Assembly: GCA_029262055.1 (NCBI GenBank)
Contig: JAJDAD010000010.1
Location: forward strand, 62,001 to 126,000
Length of the DNA stretch: 64,000 nt
Source of the DNA: Candidatus Zhuqueibacterota bacterium
GTDB lineage: Bacteria; Zhuqueibacterota; Zhuqueibacteria; Oceanimicrobiales; Oceanimicrobiaceae
Direction of reading: 5' to 3'
Below the pieces are notes generated by a model. The model saw nothing but the letters and a program-made list of their open reading frames with translations. It was not told the DNA's origin and searched no databases. Below are positions 1 through 7,648 of this stretch, piece by piece. How positions within the stretch are numbered: position 1 is the first letter of the stretch; each line of letters opens with the position of its first letter. The position numbers and the translations under genes are program-made.

Positions 1-2
1 TG

Positions 3-716
3 GTTCTTATTTCCGCCTACAATGTAATCGATGGTGAAGGGAAACTGATTGAAAAGCATCGCTCAAAATTTGATAATCTTCTGGAATACCTGGAGAAGAA
101 CAACCAACGCAATTTCATCGATGATTCAGAGACTATCGAAGTTTATGACGGGCTCTTCATCCTGAAAGCGTTGCTGACAACAGATCTCTTGCCTCCCGGT
201 GGATTCTTGACGATTTGCTACAGCAATGTGCAGTTCAGGAAGGTAGAGGGGTACAACAACATTATGTCCGTCCTGCCTGATGCCCACTTTTCACACAAAC
301 TCTGTTTCCAGAATCCGAAACTCGTTTATTGCAACAAAGAGCTATTCGACTATCGCGTACACAATGTTAATCACAGCCAGCACGGGCACCAGGTAGATGT
401 GAAGAGGCTGGTCGACCTGTTTCATATCTCCAATTCTTATAGTGATCAGGAATTAGCCTCGGTTCAATTGTCGCGCAAAGACTTACAAGAAACATTCATA
501 AAACTCTGGTGTTTGCAGGTGCCATTCACCTCTCTCTATTCGGGCAGAATAGCCAGATTTTATTATTATTTTATTTTTGGATTTGCTTCGTATCCACGCA
601 TCATGTTCTCTCAGGTCCGCACATATGTCATAATGTTCCTTTCTCTCTTCTCTCCTGTGTTTTGGATGGCGGGCAATCTCAAAAGGACATTGAGTAGAAA
701 TGCAGAAATCGGTTAA
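3..716 (+). CDS. Family 2 glycosyltransferase, C-terminal part (5'-truncated by window edge)
   Basis: The frame is open from the first complete codon at position 3 to the TAA at 714-716, so the start lies upstream of the window. About 237 residues are visible. The segment with EGYNNIMSVLPDAHF, followed by a Tyr/Arg-containing tail (YRVHNVNHS), resembles the acceptor-side half of GT-A fold glycosyltransferases that use a nucleotide sugar. The N-terminal nucleotide-binding half with the DxD motif is missing. A hydrophobic, aromatic C-terminal stretch of about 60 residues suggests membrane association. It is followed directly by another GT2 gene, which fits a polysaccharide assembly operon. The family call is moderate because the diagnostic half is outside the window. 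Confidence 0.6.
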   Translation, partial: VLISAYNVIDGEGKLIEKHRSKFDNLLEYLEKNNQRNFIDDSETIEVYDGLFILKALLTTDLLPPGGFLTICYSNVQFRKVEGYNNIMSVLPDAHFSHKLCFQNPKLVYCNKELFDYRVHNVNHSQHGHQVDVKRLVDLFHISNSYSDQELASVQLSRKDLQETFIKLWCLQVPFTSLYSGRIARFYYYFIFGFASYPRIMFSQVRTYVIMFLSLFSPVFWMAGNLKRTLSRNAEIG

Positions 717-720
717 AGAT

Positions 721-1659
721 ATGGCAAAGTCAAAGGTGTCCACAATAGTGCCCTGTTATAATGAGCAGGAGAATGTTGACACTGTTTACACGGAATTAAC
801 GGCGGTCTTGAGTGATACGGATTGTGATTACGAGATAATCTATGTCGACAATGGCGCTATCGATAATCAATTAGAATTGATGAAGGATGTCTACAACAAG
901 GATCCCGAGCATGTCAGGGTTGTTTCACTTTCGCGGAATTTTGGTTACCAAATGTCCATGTCAGCGGGCCTGGAATTCGCGACCGGGGACGCCATCGTAT
1001 TGATCGATGCCGATTTGCAGGACCCGCCGCAAATGATACAGGATTTTATCGCAAAGTGGCAAGAGGGCTACGACGTTGTTTACGGGGTTAGAAAAAAGAG
1101 AAAAGCGCCGCTGCTGCTCAGGATGTTCTATCGCTTGTTCTACAAAATCTTCAACAAGACCTCCGATATCAAGGTGCCTCTAAATGCAAGTGAGTTTGGT
1201 TTGATGAGTAAAGAAGTGGTGGATCAAATAAAGAAAATGCCTGAATCGATACGTTTTATTCGCGGCATGCGCGCCTGGGTTGGATTTAACCAAATCGGCA
1301 TTTCCTATATCCGAAAAGAAAGAAAGAGAGGGAAAACGAAATTCAGATTCTTTGATTGTGTCGCACTCGGAATGGATGGGATTCTATCCTTTTCCACCAG
1401 GATATTGACTTTCACTTCTATATTTGGATTGTTGACGGTAGTTACATCTGTGCTGGTTTTGATCTACATTTTAGTATGGAAATTTTCTTCAGGCGAGACC
1501 ATACCTGGTTATGCCGCCATCATGGTTTCAATAACGTTTTTCAGCGGGATTATCGTCTTTATGCTCGGTATTGCCGGTGCGTTTATAGAAAGAATATTTC
1601 TGGAAGTAAAATCCAGACCAAAATTTTTAGTCAAAGAAACTTATGGGCTTACACCGTGA
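721..1659 (+). CDS. Membrane-anchored GT2 glycosyltransferase, polyprenyl-phosphate glycosyltransferase type (DPM1/GtrB/ArnC-like)
   Basis: The protein starts with the GT-A core signature STIVPCYNEQENV and carries the donor/metal motif DADLQDPP, typical of polyprenyl-phosphate sugar transferases such as GtrB, ArnC and DPM1. Two hydrophobic helices near the C-terminus (about residues 225-255 and 262-290) match the two-TM anchor of that family. The length of about 312 aa is normal. The usual DDGSTD motif reads DNGAID, so the second acidic residue of that loop is changed. This is worth noting because the loop contacts the nucleotide. An upstream in-frame ATG at 700 overlaps the previous gene by 17 nt. 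I prefer 721 because the domain starts there. It probably loads a sugar on a lipid carrier or extends the polysaccharide. Confidence 0.8.
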   Translation: MAKSKVSTIVPCYNEQENVDTVYTELTAVLSDTDCDYEIIYVDNGAIDNQLELMKDVYNKDPEHVRVVSLSRNFGYQMSMSAGLEFATGDAIVLIDADLQDPPQMIQDFIAKWQEGYDVVYGVRKKRKAPLLLRMFYRLFYKIFNKTSDIKVPLNASEFGLMSKEVVDQIKKMPESIRFIRGMRAWVGFNQIGISYIRKERKRGKTKFRFFDCVALGMDGILSFSTRILTFTSIFGLLTVVTSVLVLIYILVWKFSSGETIPGYAAIMVSITFFSGIIVFMLGIAGAFIERIFLEVKSRPKFLVKETYGLTP

Positions 1660-2429
1660 AAGTAATAATACTCGCAGGCGGTTGGGGAACAAGATTGGGT
1701 CGTCAGTCTGAGGAAATACCTAAACCAATGGTACAAGTCGGCAACAAACCCATTCTATGGCATATTCTGAAAATCTACTCTCATTATGGCTTCAATGATT
1801 TTATCATTTCCTGTGGCGTCAAATCACATCTCATCAAAGATTATTTTGCAAACTACAAGTCCTACAATGACGACTTTGTGATAGACATAGGCACACAGGA
1901 AATCCAGTATCTCAATAACCATATTGAGAAGGACTGGAAGTTGACCCTGGTGGACACCGGGCTGAACACCCTGAAAGGGGCGCGGATTAAGAGAGTAGAG
2001 AAGTATCTCGATCCCGGTGTGAATATGGTGACATATGGCGATGGTGTGGGAAATGTGGATATCCGGAGACTCCTGGAGTTTCATAACTCGCATGGCAAGA
2101 TGATAACGATTACCGGTGTACATCCACCGGCGCGATTTGGTGAAATATTTGAAGAAGATGGACAGGTCCTTTCGTTCCAGGAAAAACCCCAAACATCGGT
2201 AGGATTGATAAACGGCGGGTTTATGGTTTTCAATCCAGGGCTGCTTAACTTTCTTACCACTGACGAAAAGTGTGATTTCGAGTTTGGAGTTCTGGAAAAA
2301 CTGGTGCGGGATCGCGAGGTGATGGTCTATAAACATGCAGGTGAGTGGGGATGCGTAGATCACGTCCGTGATTTAGTGCACCTGAATAGTCTGTGGAATT
2401 CCAACACCGCATTCTGGAAAGTCTGGTAA
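1656..2429 (+). CDS. rfbF: Glucose-1-phosphate cytidylyltransferase
   Basis: The enzyme makes CDP-glucose from CTP and glucose-1-phosphate, the first step of CDP-3,6-dideoxyhexose synthesis. From the GTG at 1656 the protein has 257 aa, the family length, and begins directly with the nucleotidyltransferase loop AGGWGTRLG. Further motifs are EIPKPMVQVGNKPILWHI and the metal-binding TYGDGVGNVD. The GTG overlaps the stop of the upstream glycosyltransferase (TGA 1657-1659), a translational-coupling arrangement. The frame is open further 5' to 1356, but that part is an antisense-free shadow of the previous gene and has no homology. The dehydratase gene follows with no gap (2430). Confidence 0.95.
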   Translation: MKVIILAGGWGTRLGRQSEEIPKPMVQVGNKPILWHILKIYSHYGFNDFIISCGVKSHLIKDYFANYKSYNDDFVIDIGTQEIQYLNNHIEKDWKLTLVDTGLNTLKGARIKRVEKYLDPGVNMVTYGDGVGNVDIRRLLEFHNSHGKMITITGVHPPARFGEIFEEDGQVLSFQEKPQTSVGLINGGFMVFNPGLLNFLTTDEKCDFEFGVLEKLVRDREVMVYKHAGEWGCVDHVRDLVHLNSLWNSNTAFWKVW

Positions 2430-3512
2430 ATGTTCAAGCAAGATTTCTGGAAAGACAAACGCGTTCTCATCACGGGCCATACCGGGTTTAAAGGATCCTG
2501 GTTATCAATCTGGCTAAAGATGATGGGAGCGGAAGTCATCGGATATGCTCTGCAGCCAAACACGGAACAGGATAATTTCGTGCTAGCGAAGTTAGATGAA
2601 AAGATAGTTCATATAATTGGTGACGTCAGAGATTGTGGCGACCTCCTGGGCATTTTCAAAAAGTATGAACCCGAATTTGTCTTTCACCTTGCGGCGCAGC
2701 CTTTGGTGCGAGAATCGTATGGCAACCCCAAGAGAACATTCGATGTCAATGTTGCGGGGACAGTAAATCTATTTGAGTGTTGCCGCTTGACTGACTCAGT
2801 GAGAGTGATTGTCAACATTACCTCCGACAAATGTTATGAAAACAAGGAGTGGCTCTGGGGTTACCGGGAAAACGATCGGCTGGGAGGGTATGACCCGTAC
2901 AGCGCAAGCAAAGCCGCCAGCGAAATTGTGACCACGTCCTACCGAAACTCCTACTTCCATCCCGAACGAATAGACGAGCATGGCAAATGCCTGGCATCAG
3001 TCAGAGCGGGAAATGTCATAGGCGGTGGTGACTGGCAGGCCGATCGCTTAATCCCGGATTGTGTCCGATCTTTAGAGCAAAAAAGCCCAATCATCATTCG
3101 AAGTCCGGAAGCGATCCGGCCCTGGCAACACGTCCTGGAACCGCTGCATGGGTATTTGCTGTTGGCCTCAAAAATGACGGAGAATCCGGGCGTCTACTGC
3201 GATGCCTGGAACTTCGGGCCGAAACAGAATTCAGTGAAATCAGTGGGCGAGGTTGTAGACCTGGTCGTCAGGAATTGGGGCGCCGGGTCATGGCAGCACC
3301 AATCTGAGTCGAAGGCTCCGCACGAAGCCAACATTCTACGCCTGGATATTGCTAAAGCGAGCATGCATCTGGGCTGGAATCCAATCTGGGATATCGAGGA
3401 ATCGGTGGATGCGGCGATGGGCTGGTACAAGAACTACCGGAAGACAGATGTCTATGAATACTGTGGAACTCAAATAGACTCGTACATGAAAAAAGTAAAG
3501 GCTTCCGCCTGA
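2430..3512 (+). CDS. rfbG: CDP-glucose 4,6-dehydratase
   Basis: This short-chain dehydrogenase-type enzyme converts CDP-glucose to CDP-4-keto-6-deoxyglucose with bound NAD. The N-terminus carries the Rossmann motif GHTGFKGSW that is characteristic of RfbG. The active-site Tyr-Lys pair is seen in YSASKAASE, preceded by NITSDKCYEN. The length of 360 aa matches the family. It begins immediately after the rfbF stop codon, so the two are almost certainly co-translated. The next gene, rfbH, uses its product. Strong family call from motifs and gene order. Confidence 0.95.
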   Translation: MFKQDFWKDKRVLITGHTGFKGSWLSIWLKMMGAEVIGYALQPNTEQDNFVLAKLDEKIVHIIGDVRDCGDLLGIFKKYEPEFVFHLAAQPLVRESYGNPKRTFDVNVAGTVNLFECCRLTDSVRVIVNITSDKCYENKEWLWGYRENDRLGGYDPYSASKAASEIVTTSYRNSYFHPERIDEHGKCLASVRAGNVIGGGDWQADRLIPDCVRSLEQKSPIIIRSPEAIRPWQHVLEPLHGYLLLASKMTENPGVYCDAWNFGPKQNSVKSVGEVVDLVVRNWGAGSWQHQSESKAPHEANILRLDIAKASMHLGWNPIWDIEESVDAAMGWYKNYRKTDVYEYCGTQIDSYMKKVKASA

Positions 3513-3546
3513 CCTAACCCTTTTGGGAATTATTCTCCTGCAACCG

Positions 3547-3590
3547 CTAACGTTAGAGCTCTTGACTTTGGAATTTACACTAGTCTAAAA
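3547..3590 (+). promoter_or_regulatory. Possible promoter/operator upstream of rfbH
   Basis: The 84-nt gap between rfbG and rfbH holds a perfect 10-bp palindrome CTAACGTTAG (3547-3556) and a TTGACT box (3562-3567). The TTGACT box lies 16 nt upstream of an AT-rich hexamer (TCTAAA, 3584-3589), only a few bases before the rfbH ATG. This could be an internal promoter with a very short leader, but the -10 is poor and the organism's sigma consensus is unknown. Confidence 0.2.
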
Positions 3591-3596
3591 AACGCA

Positions 3597-4898
3597 ATGG
3601 GAACAAAAGAGAAAATAATTGAGCTGACTCGTCAGTACTACACTGAACAACTGCAAAGCAGCGAATTCACGCCTGGTGAGACCTATGTCAATTACGCCGG
3701 ACGTGTGTTTGATGATGACGAATTGACCAATCTAATTGAGTCCTCTCTCGACTTTTGGTTGACGGCCGGCCGGTACGCCGCGCAATTCGAAAGCGAGTTC
3801 TCAGAATTCATGGGGACGCGTTCCTGTATGTTAACCAATTCCGGGTCTTCCGCCAATCTCCTGGCCTTAAGCGCTTTGACCTCTGACAAGCTTGGTCCCA
3901 GGCAGGTAAAACCCGGTGATGAGATCATTACGGTCGCAGCCAGCTTCCCGACGACTGTCGCGCCCATTTATCAGAATCAGCTTGTCCCGGTTTACTGTGA
4001 TATAGATTTGGGGACCTGCAATATCAATATCGAAGAATTGGAAAACGCGGTATCCAGCAAAACAAAGGGAATCTTTCTTGCGCATACATTGGGCAACCCC
4101 TTCAACATCGATGCAGTCATGCGGATCAAAGAAAAACATGACCTGTGGCTGATTGAGGACAATTGTGATGCGCTTGGTTCCAAATGGGATGGCAAAATGA
4201 CTGGCACCTTTGGTGACATGGGCACGGAGAGTTTTTATCCGGCACATCATATCACCATGGGGGAAGGCGGCGCCGTCATCACCGACAATCCCCAGCTCAA
4301 GAAGATCGTCAGATCCTTTCGCGATTGGGGCAAAGATTGTTGGTGTGATTCCGGAATGGACAACACCTGCGGCAAACGCTTCGAATGGCAACTGGGTGAT
4401 TTGCCCTACGGCTATGATCATAAGTTCATTTTTTCACACATTGGATACAACCTGAAAGTCACCGACATGCAGGCGGCTGTCGGTGTTGCGCAGTTGAAGA
4501 AGTTGCCCGGCTTTGTCAGAAGCAGGCGTGACAACTTCGCCTTTCTGCATGAATTCTTCGAGCAGTATTCGGGTCACTTCATCCTGCCGCAATGGCAGGA
4601 CAAAGCTGAACCGAGCTGGTTTGGATTCTTCCTGACAGTCAAAGAAGAAGCTCCCTTTTCGAAGAATCAAATAGTCGCTTTTCTGGAAGAGAGCAAGATC
4701 GCCACGCGCACGCTCTTTGCCGGGAACGTGCTGCGTCAGCCGGCATTCGCCGACAAGGAATACCGCGCTGTTTCTGAATTGCGCAACACCGATTATGTGG
4801 TTGAAAACGGGTTCTGGATCGGTGTTTACCCGGGTATTGATAAGCAGCGAATGCAATACATTGTCACTGCATTCGAAGAATTCCTGACCAGGTTCTAG
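3597..4898 (+). CDS. rfbH: CDP-4-keto-6-deoxyglucose 3-dehydrase (E1), PMP/[2Fe-2S] enzyme
   Basis: This is an aminotransferase-fold enzyme that removes the C3 hydroxyl of CDP-4-keto-6-deoxyglucose using pyridoxamine phosphate and an iron-sulfur cluster. Where normal DegT enzymes have the PLP lysine, this sequence reads PAHHITMGEGG (His217/His218). The Lys-to-His replacement is the hallmark of RfbH/DdhC. A cysteine-rich stretch (DCWCDSGMDNTC, from about residue 247) and an earlier Cys in DNCDALGS fit the [2Fe-2S] site. The length of 433 aa matches E1 proteins. E1 needs an electron-donating reductase (E3, DdhD/RfbI), and no such gene is visible in this window. The next gene lies 7 nt downstream. 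Confidence 0.93.
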   Translation: MGTKEKIIELTRQYYTEQLQSSEFTPGETYVNYAGRVFDDDELTNLIESSLDFWLTAGRYAAQFESEFSEFMGTRSCMLTNSGSSANLLALSALTSDKLGPRQVKPGDEIITVAASFPTTVAPIYQNQLVPVYCDIDLGTCNINIEELENAVSSKTKGIFLAHTLGNPFNIDAVMRIKEKHDLWLIEDNCDALGSKWDGKMTGTFGDMGTESFYPAHHITMGEGGAVITDNPQLKKIVRSFRDWGKDCWCDSGMDNTCGKRFEWQLGDLPYGYDHKFIFSHIGYNLKVTDMQAAVGVAQLKKLPGFVRSRRDNFAFLHEFFEQYSGHFILPQWQDKAEPSWFGFFLTVKEEAPFSKNQIVAFLEESKIATRTLFAGNVLRQPAFADKEYRAVSELRNTDYVVENGFWIGVYPGIDKQRMQYIVTAFEEFLTRF

Positions 4899-4905
4899 CG
4901 AAACA

Positions 4906-5445
4906 ATGAAGCTCGTCCCGACATCGCTCGCCCAGACCTACGTAGTTGAAACGGCAAGATTTAAAGACGAGAGAGGGGTATTTGTCAAGACGTTTCATGA
5001 GAAGACTTTTAGGGAGCTGGGTTTGGAGACGTCCTTCCCGGAGGAATACTATTCTGTTTCGAGAAAAAAGGTGTTGCGAGGGCTGCATTTTCAAGTTCCT
5101 CCTCACCAACATACGAAGCTTGTTTATTGTGTCGCGGGCAGTGTTTTTGATGCTGTTCTTGATTTGAGGGAGCATTCGCATACCTACGGAAAATATGAGA
5201 CGTTTGAGCTAGACGAAGATTCAGCCAACGCATTATATGTGCCACCGGGACTGGCTCATGGTTTTTATGCTCTGTCTGAAAAGGCAATCATGCTCTATAA
5301 AGTCTCAACCGCTTATTCGCCGGAACACGATACGGGCATATTGTGGAATTCAATCGACATTCCCTGGCCCGATACGGATCCGGTCATTTCCGAGAGAGAC
5401 AGACAACTTGCAGAGTTTGATAAGTTTGTCAGTCCGTTTAAATAG
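4906..5445 (+). CDS. RmlC-like cupin sugar epimerase, probable CDP-3,6-dideoxyhexose 5-epimerase (AscE-like)
   Basis: The sequence has the RmlC fold signature: RGLHFQ with the catalytic His, KLVYCVAGSVFDAVLDLR, YVPPGLAHGFYALS and YSPEHDTGILWN. The length of 179 aa is the family norm. RmlC itself works on dTDP-4-keto-6-deoxyglucose, but here the gene sits between rfbH and a 4-ketoreductase with no rmlA, rmlB or rmlD nearby. The better reading is the single C5 epimerisation that gives L-configured 3,6-dideoxyhexose (ascarylose route, AscE). The substrate is inferred from neighbours only. A C3 epimerase of the deoxy-hexulose is the alternative. It is followed after 12 nt by the reductase gene. 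Confidence 0.75.
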   Translation: MKLVPTSLAQTYVVETARFKDERGVFVKTFHEKTFRELGLETSFPEEYYSVSRKKVLRGLHFQVPPHQHTKLVYCVAGSVFDAVLDLREHSHTYGKYETFELDEDSANALYVPPGLAHGFYALSEKAIMLYKVSTAYSPEHDTGILWNSIDIPWPDTDPVISERDRQLAEFDKFVSPFK

Positions 5446-5457
5446 AAGACATGTTCT

Positions 5458-6348
5458 TTGACCTCTAATAAGCAAAAGAGAATATTGGTAACCGGCGCGA
5501 CCGGCTTTATCGGAAGTTACGTGATTGCGAATCTATCAGGTCATGATTGTGATGTTGTCGCCAGTTCGAGGGCAAATGAAAATGAAACACCTGACTCGTG
5601 GACAGGGAGGATCGATTTTAAGCAAGCAGATCTGAATGAGGACAGGCAGGATTGGTATCAGTTTTTTGGCGAACCTGACATGGTTATTCATCTTGCCTGG
5701 GGTGGCTTGCCGAATTACAAAGAATTGTACCACCTGGAGCGAAACCTTTACCGGAACTATTCTTTTCTAAAGAATATGATTGCGAGCGGGCTCAAACAGG
5801 CCGTTGTCGCGGGTACTTGTTTCGAATATGGTATGCAGTGTGGTGAGCTAAAAGAAGACATGGAAGCAAGACCAAATACTCCTTATGCTCTGGCCAAAGA
5901 TTGTTTGAGAAAGTTTCTACAACAAGTGCAAAGGAGGTTCGACTACGACTTGAAGTGGATCCGGGTTTTTTATCCTTTTGGCAAAGGACAAAGTCCGCAT
6001 TCAATCCTGTCACAACTAGAATTAGCAATTGCCGGAAATGACAAAGCGTTTAATATGTCCGGCGGAGAGCAGTTAAGAGATTACTTGCCGGTAGAGAAGA
6101 CCGCGGAGTACATCGTAAGAATCGCAATGCAGCAAGAGGTTTCCGGAATTGTCAACTGTTGTTCAGGTCAGCCCACCTCGATCAGAACACTGGTAGAAGA
6201 ATACATTGCCGGGCGAGACTCAACCATTGATTTGAACTTTGGTTACTACCCGTACAACGACTACGAACCGATGGCTTTTTGGGGAAGCACAAGAAAGTTG
6301 AGCAAAGCACTTGGTGAAGTCAAGCAGCAAGTGGGCCAGCCTAAGTAA
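5458..6348 (+). CDS. NAD(P)-dependent SDR, probable CDP-4-keto-3,6-dideoxyhexose reductase (AscF/RfbJ-like)
   Basis: This is an extended SDR of 296 aa. It has the nucleotide motif VTGATGFIGSYV near the N-terminus, a serine/threonine-containing active-site strand (AGTCFEYG) and the catalytic YxxxK as YALAK. The start is a TTG preceded by AGAAGA at good distance, because the nearer ATG at 5451 is out of frame. As the fifth gene of the rfbFGH set it should perform the last step, reducing the C4 keto group to the finished CDP-dideoxyhexose. Its base composition is lower in GC than the second half of the window. Alternative: a 4-epimerase. The specific stereochemistry cannot be read from sequence. 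Confidence 0.75.
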   Translation: MTSNKQKRILVTGATGFIGSYVIANLSGHDCDVVASSRANENETPDSWTGRIDFKQADLNEDRQDWYQFFGEPDMVIHLAWGGLPNYKELYHLERNLYRNYSFLKNMIASGLKQAVVAGTCFEYGMQCGELKEDMEARPNTPYALAKDCLRKFLQQVQRRFDYDLKWIRVFYPFGKGQSPHSILSQLELAIAGNDKAFNMSGGEQLRDYLPVEKTAEYIVRIAMQQEVSGIVNCCSGQPTSIRTLVEEYIAGRDSTIDLNFGYYPYNDYEPMAFWGSTRKLSKALGEVKQQVGQPK

Positions 6349-6464
6349 GGTGTGATTAAGGCATCGAGAACACAATGAATACAGATTTGTTAAATCTTTC
6401 ATTCGTGGATGTTTCTTTTGAGAATAATGACCGCCAGCATTCTTTTAACTAAACATGTAGGTTA

Positions 6465-7436
6465 ATGATGAACAGAGACTTATTGGATATCTTGTCAGAT
6501 TCTGCTTCAAACGAACAATTTGAATTGCGAGATCCCATTTATGAGAATGAGAGGGTCAAGTCTGGATATTTAGTTTCCGCTAGTTCTGATTCAGAATATG
6601 AGATTAAGGATTTTATTCCAAGGTTTGTATCGGATCAAAAGTATGCCACGAGCTTTGGTTATGAGTGGCATTTCTTCAAGAAGACTCAATTGGACTCCCA
6701 TACTGGTACACATATTTCTCGTGATAGATGGTCGGATATTACAGGTTATCAGCCTGAAGACATGAAAGGTAAAGTAGTATTAGAAGCTGGCTGTGGTTCT
6801 GGTAGATTCCTTGAAATTGTTGCTCCATTTTCAAAGAAGTGTATTGGCTTAGACATGTCAAGCGCTGTCGACGCAGCTTCAGACAATTTGATCAGAGATT
6901 TCTCAACAGTTGATATTATTCAAGCTGATCTAAATCGCACTGCTATTCAAAAGAACTCGGTTGATTTTGTTTATAGTATTGGCGTCTTAGATCATATCCC
7001 GGATACCTTGAAAGGAATAAAATCGTTGGTTTCACTGATAAAGCCAGGCGGAGAGTTGGCTGTCTGGCTATATGGACCCCATTTGAAGATTTGGCCGGGA
7101 GATATGTATAGGTTTATTGGCAGCCGCATGGATCCACATAGATTGCTCACAATATTGAAGAAATATGTCCCGTTTGCATTGAAGACGCATAAGATTCCAT
7201 TTCTGGGGAAATTTTTCAAGTGGGTCCTATTTCCAGCACCAGAATATGCACATCTTCCTATACCTGAGGACATGAGACTTGAATGGTCAATATTGGATGC
7301 GTATGACAGGTTTGGAAGCATAATAGAGAAACATTTTTCTGAAGAACAACTACGTAAAATACTTCAAGACGCAGGCCTCATTAATATACGAAAAAACAAA
7401 GTGCTCAACAGTTTTATTGGACAAAAACCGGCGTGA
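6465..7436 (+). CDS. Class I SAM-dependent methyltransferase
   Basis: Motif I is clear (VLEAGCGSGRFLEIV), followed by an acidic strand end (GLDMSS) and the post-motif segment DFVYSIGVLDHIPD. The domain occupies roughly residues 100-220. The first 60 residues look like a small N-terminal beta domain of the Trm112-like type seen in many sugar or small-molecule methyltransferases. The C-terminal 100 residues are specific to this protein. The gene is noticeably AT-rich compared with most of the window and stands alone between two gaps, which suggests a later insertion into the locus. It could O-methylate a sugar in the polysaccharide, but the target is not visible. Confidence 0.75.
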   Translation: MMNRDLLDILSDSASNEQFELRDPIYENERVKSGYLVSASSDSEYEIKDFIPRFVSDQKYATSFGYEWHFFKKTQLDSHTGTHISRDRWSDITGYQPEDMKGKVVLEAGCGSGRFLEIVAPFSKKCIGLDMSSAVDAASDNLIRDFSTVDIIQADLNRTAIQKNSVDFVYSIGVLDHIPDTLKGIKSLVSLIKPGGELAVWLYGPHLKIWPGDMYRFIGSRMDPHRLLTILKKYVPFALKTHKIPFLGKFFKWVLFPAPEYAHLPIPEDMRLEWSILDAYDRFGSIIEKHFSEEQLRKILQDAGLINIRKNKVLNSFIGQKPA

Positions 7437-7648
7437 ACTAACTACTGTTTGGGCGAGAAGTCACTAAGTGCCCAAGTCCAACAAATGTAGGGAACTGTCG
7501 GGATTCCCGCATGCGTTCTATGTTACTGTTTTCCGCGTCTGACAGACATCGCCGACGAATCAAGCGAGTAGTTTGCCGCCCTTAATAAGAATCTTGAACA
7601 GCAGGCATTGATAGGAGAAACACGGCACATGTTGTCGAGGAGATCTGT

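Noticed and set aside
1356-1655. 100-codon N-terminal extension of rfbF
   Set aside because: It overlaps the GT2 gene in another frame and lacks homology; the GTG at 1656 gives the exact family length.
4906-5445. Calling the cupin gene rmlC (dTDP-rhamnose pathway)
   Set aside because: No rmlA, rmlB or rmlD is adjacent, while rfbFGH and a ketoreductase flank it directly, so a CDP-sugar epimerase fits better.
7449-7475. TTGGGC/GCCCAA inverted repeat after the methyltransferase gene
   Set aside because: Only a 6-bp stem with a 15-nt loop and no T-tract, too weak to call a terminator. The rest of the 212-nt gap shows nothing else.
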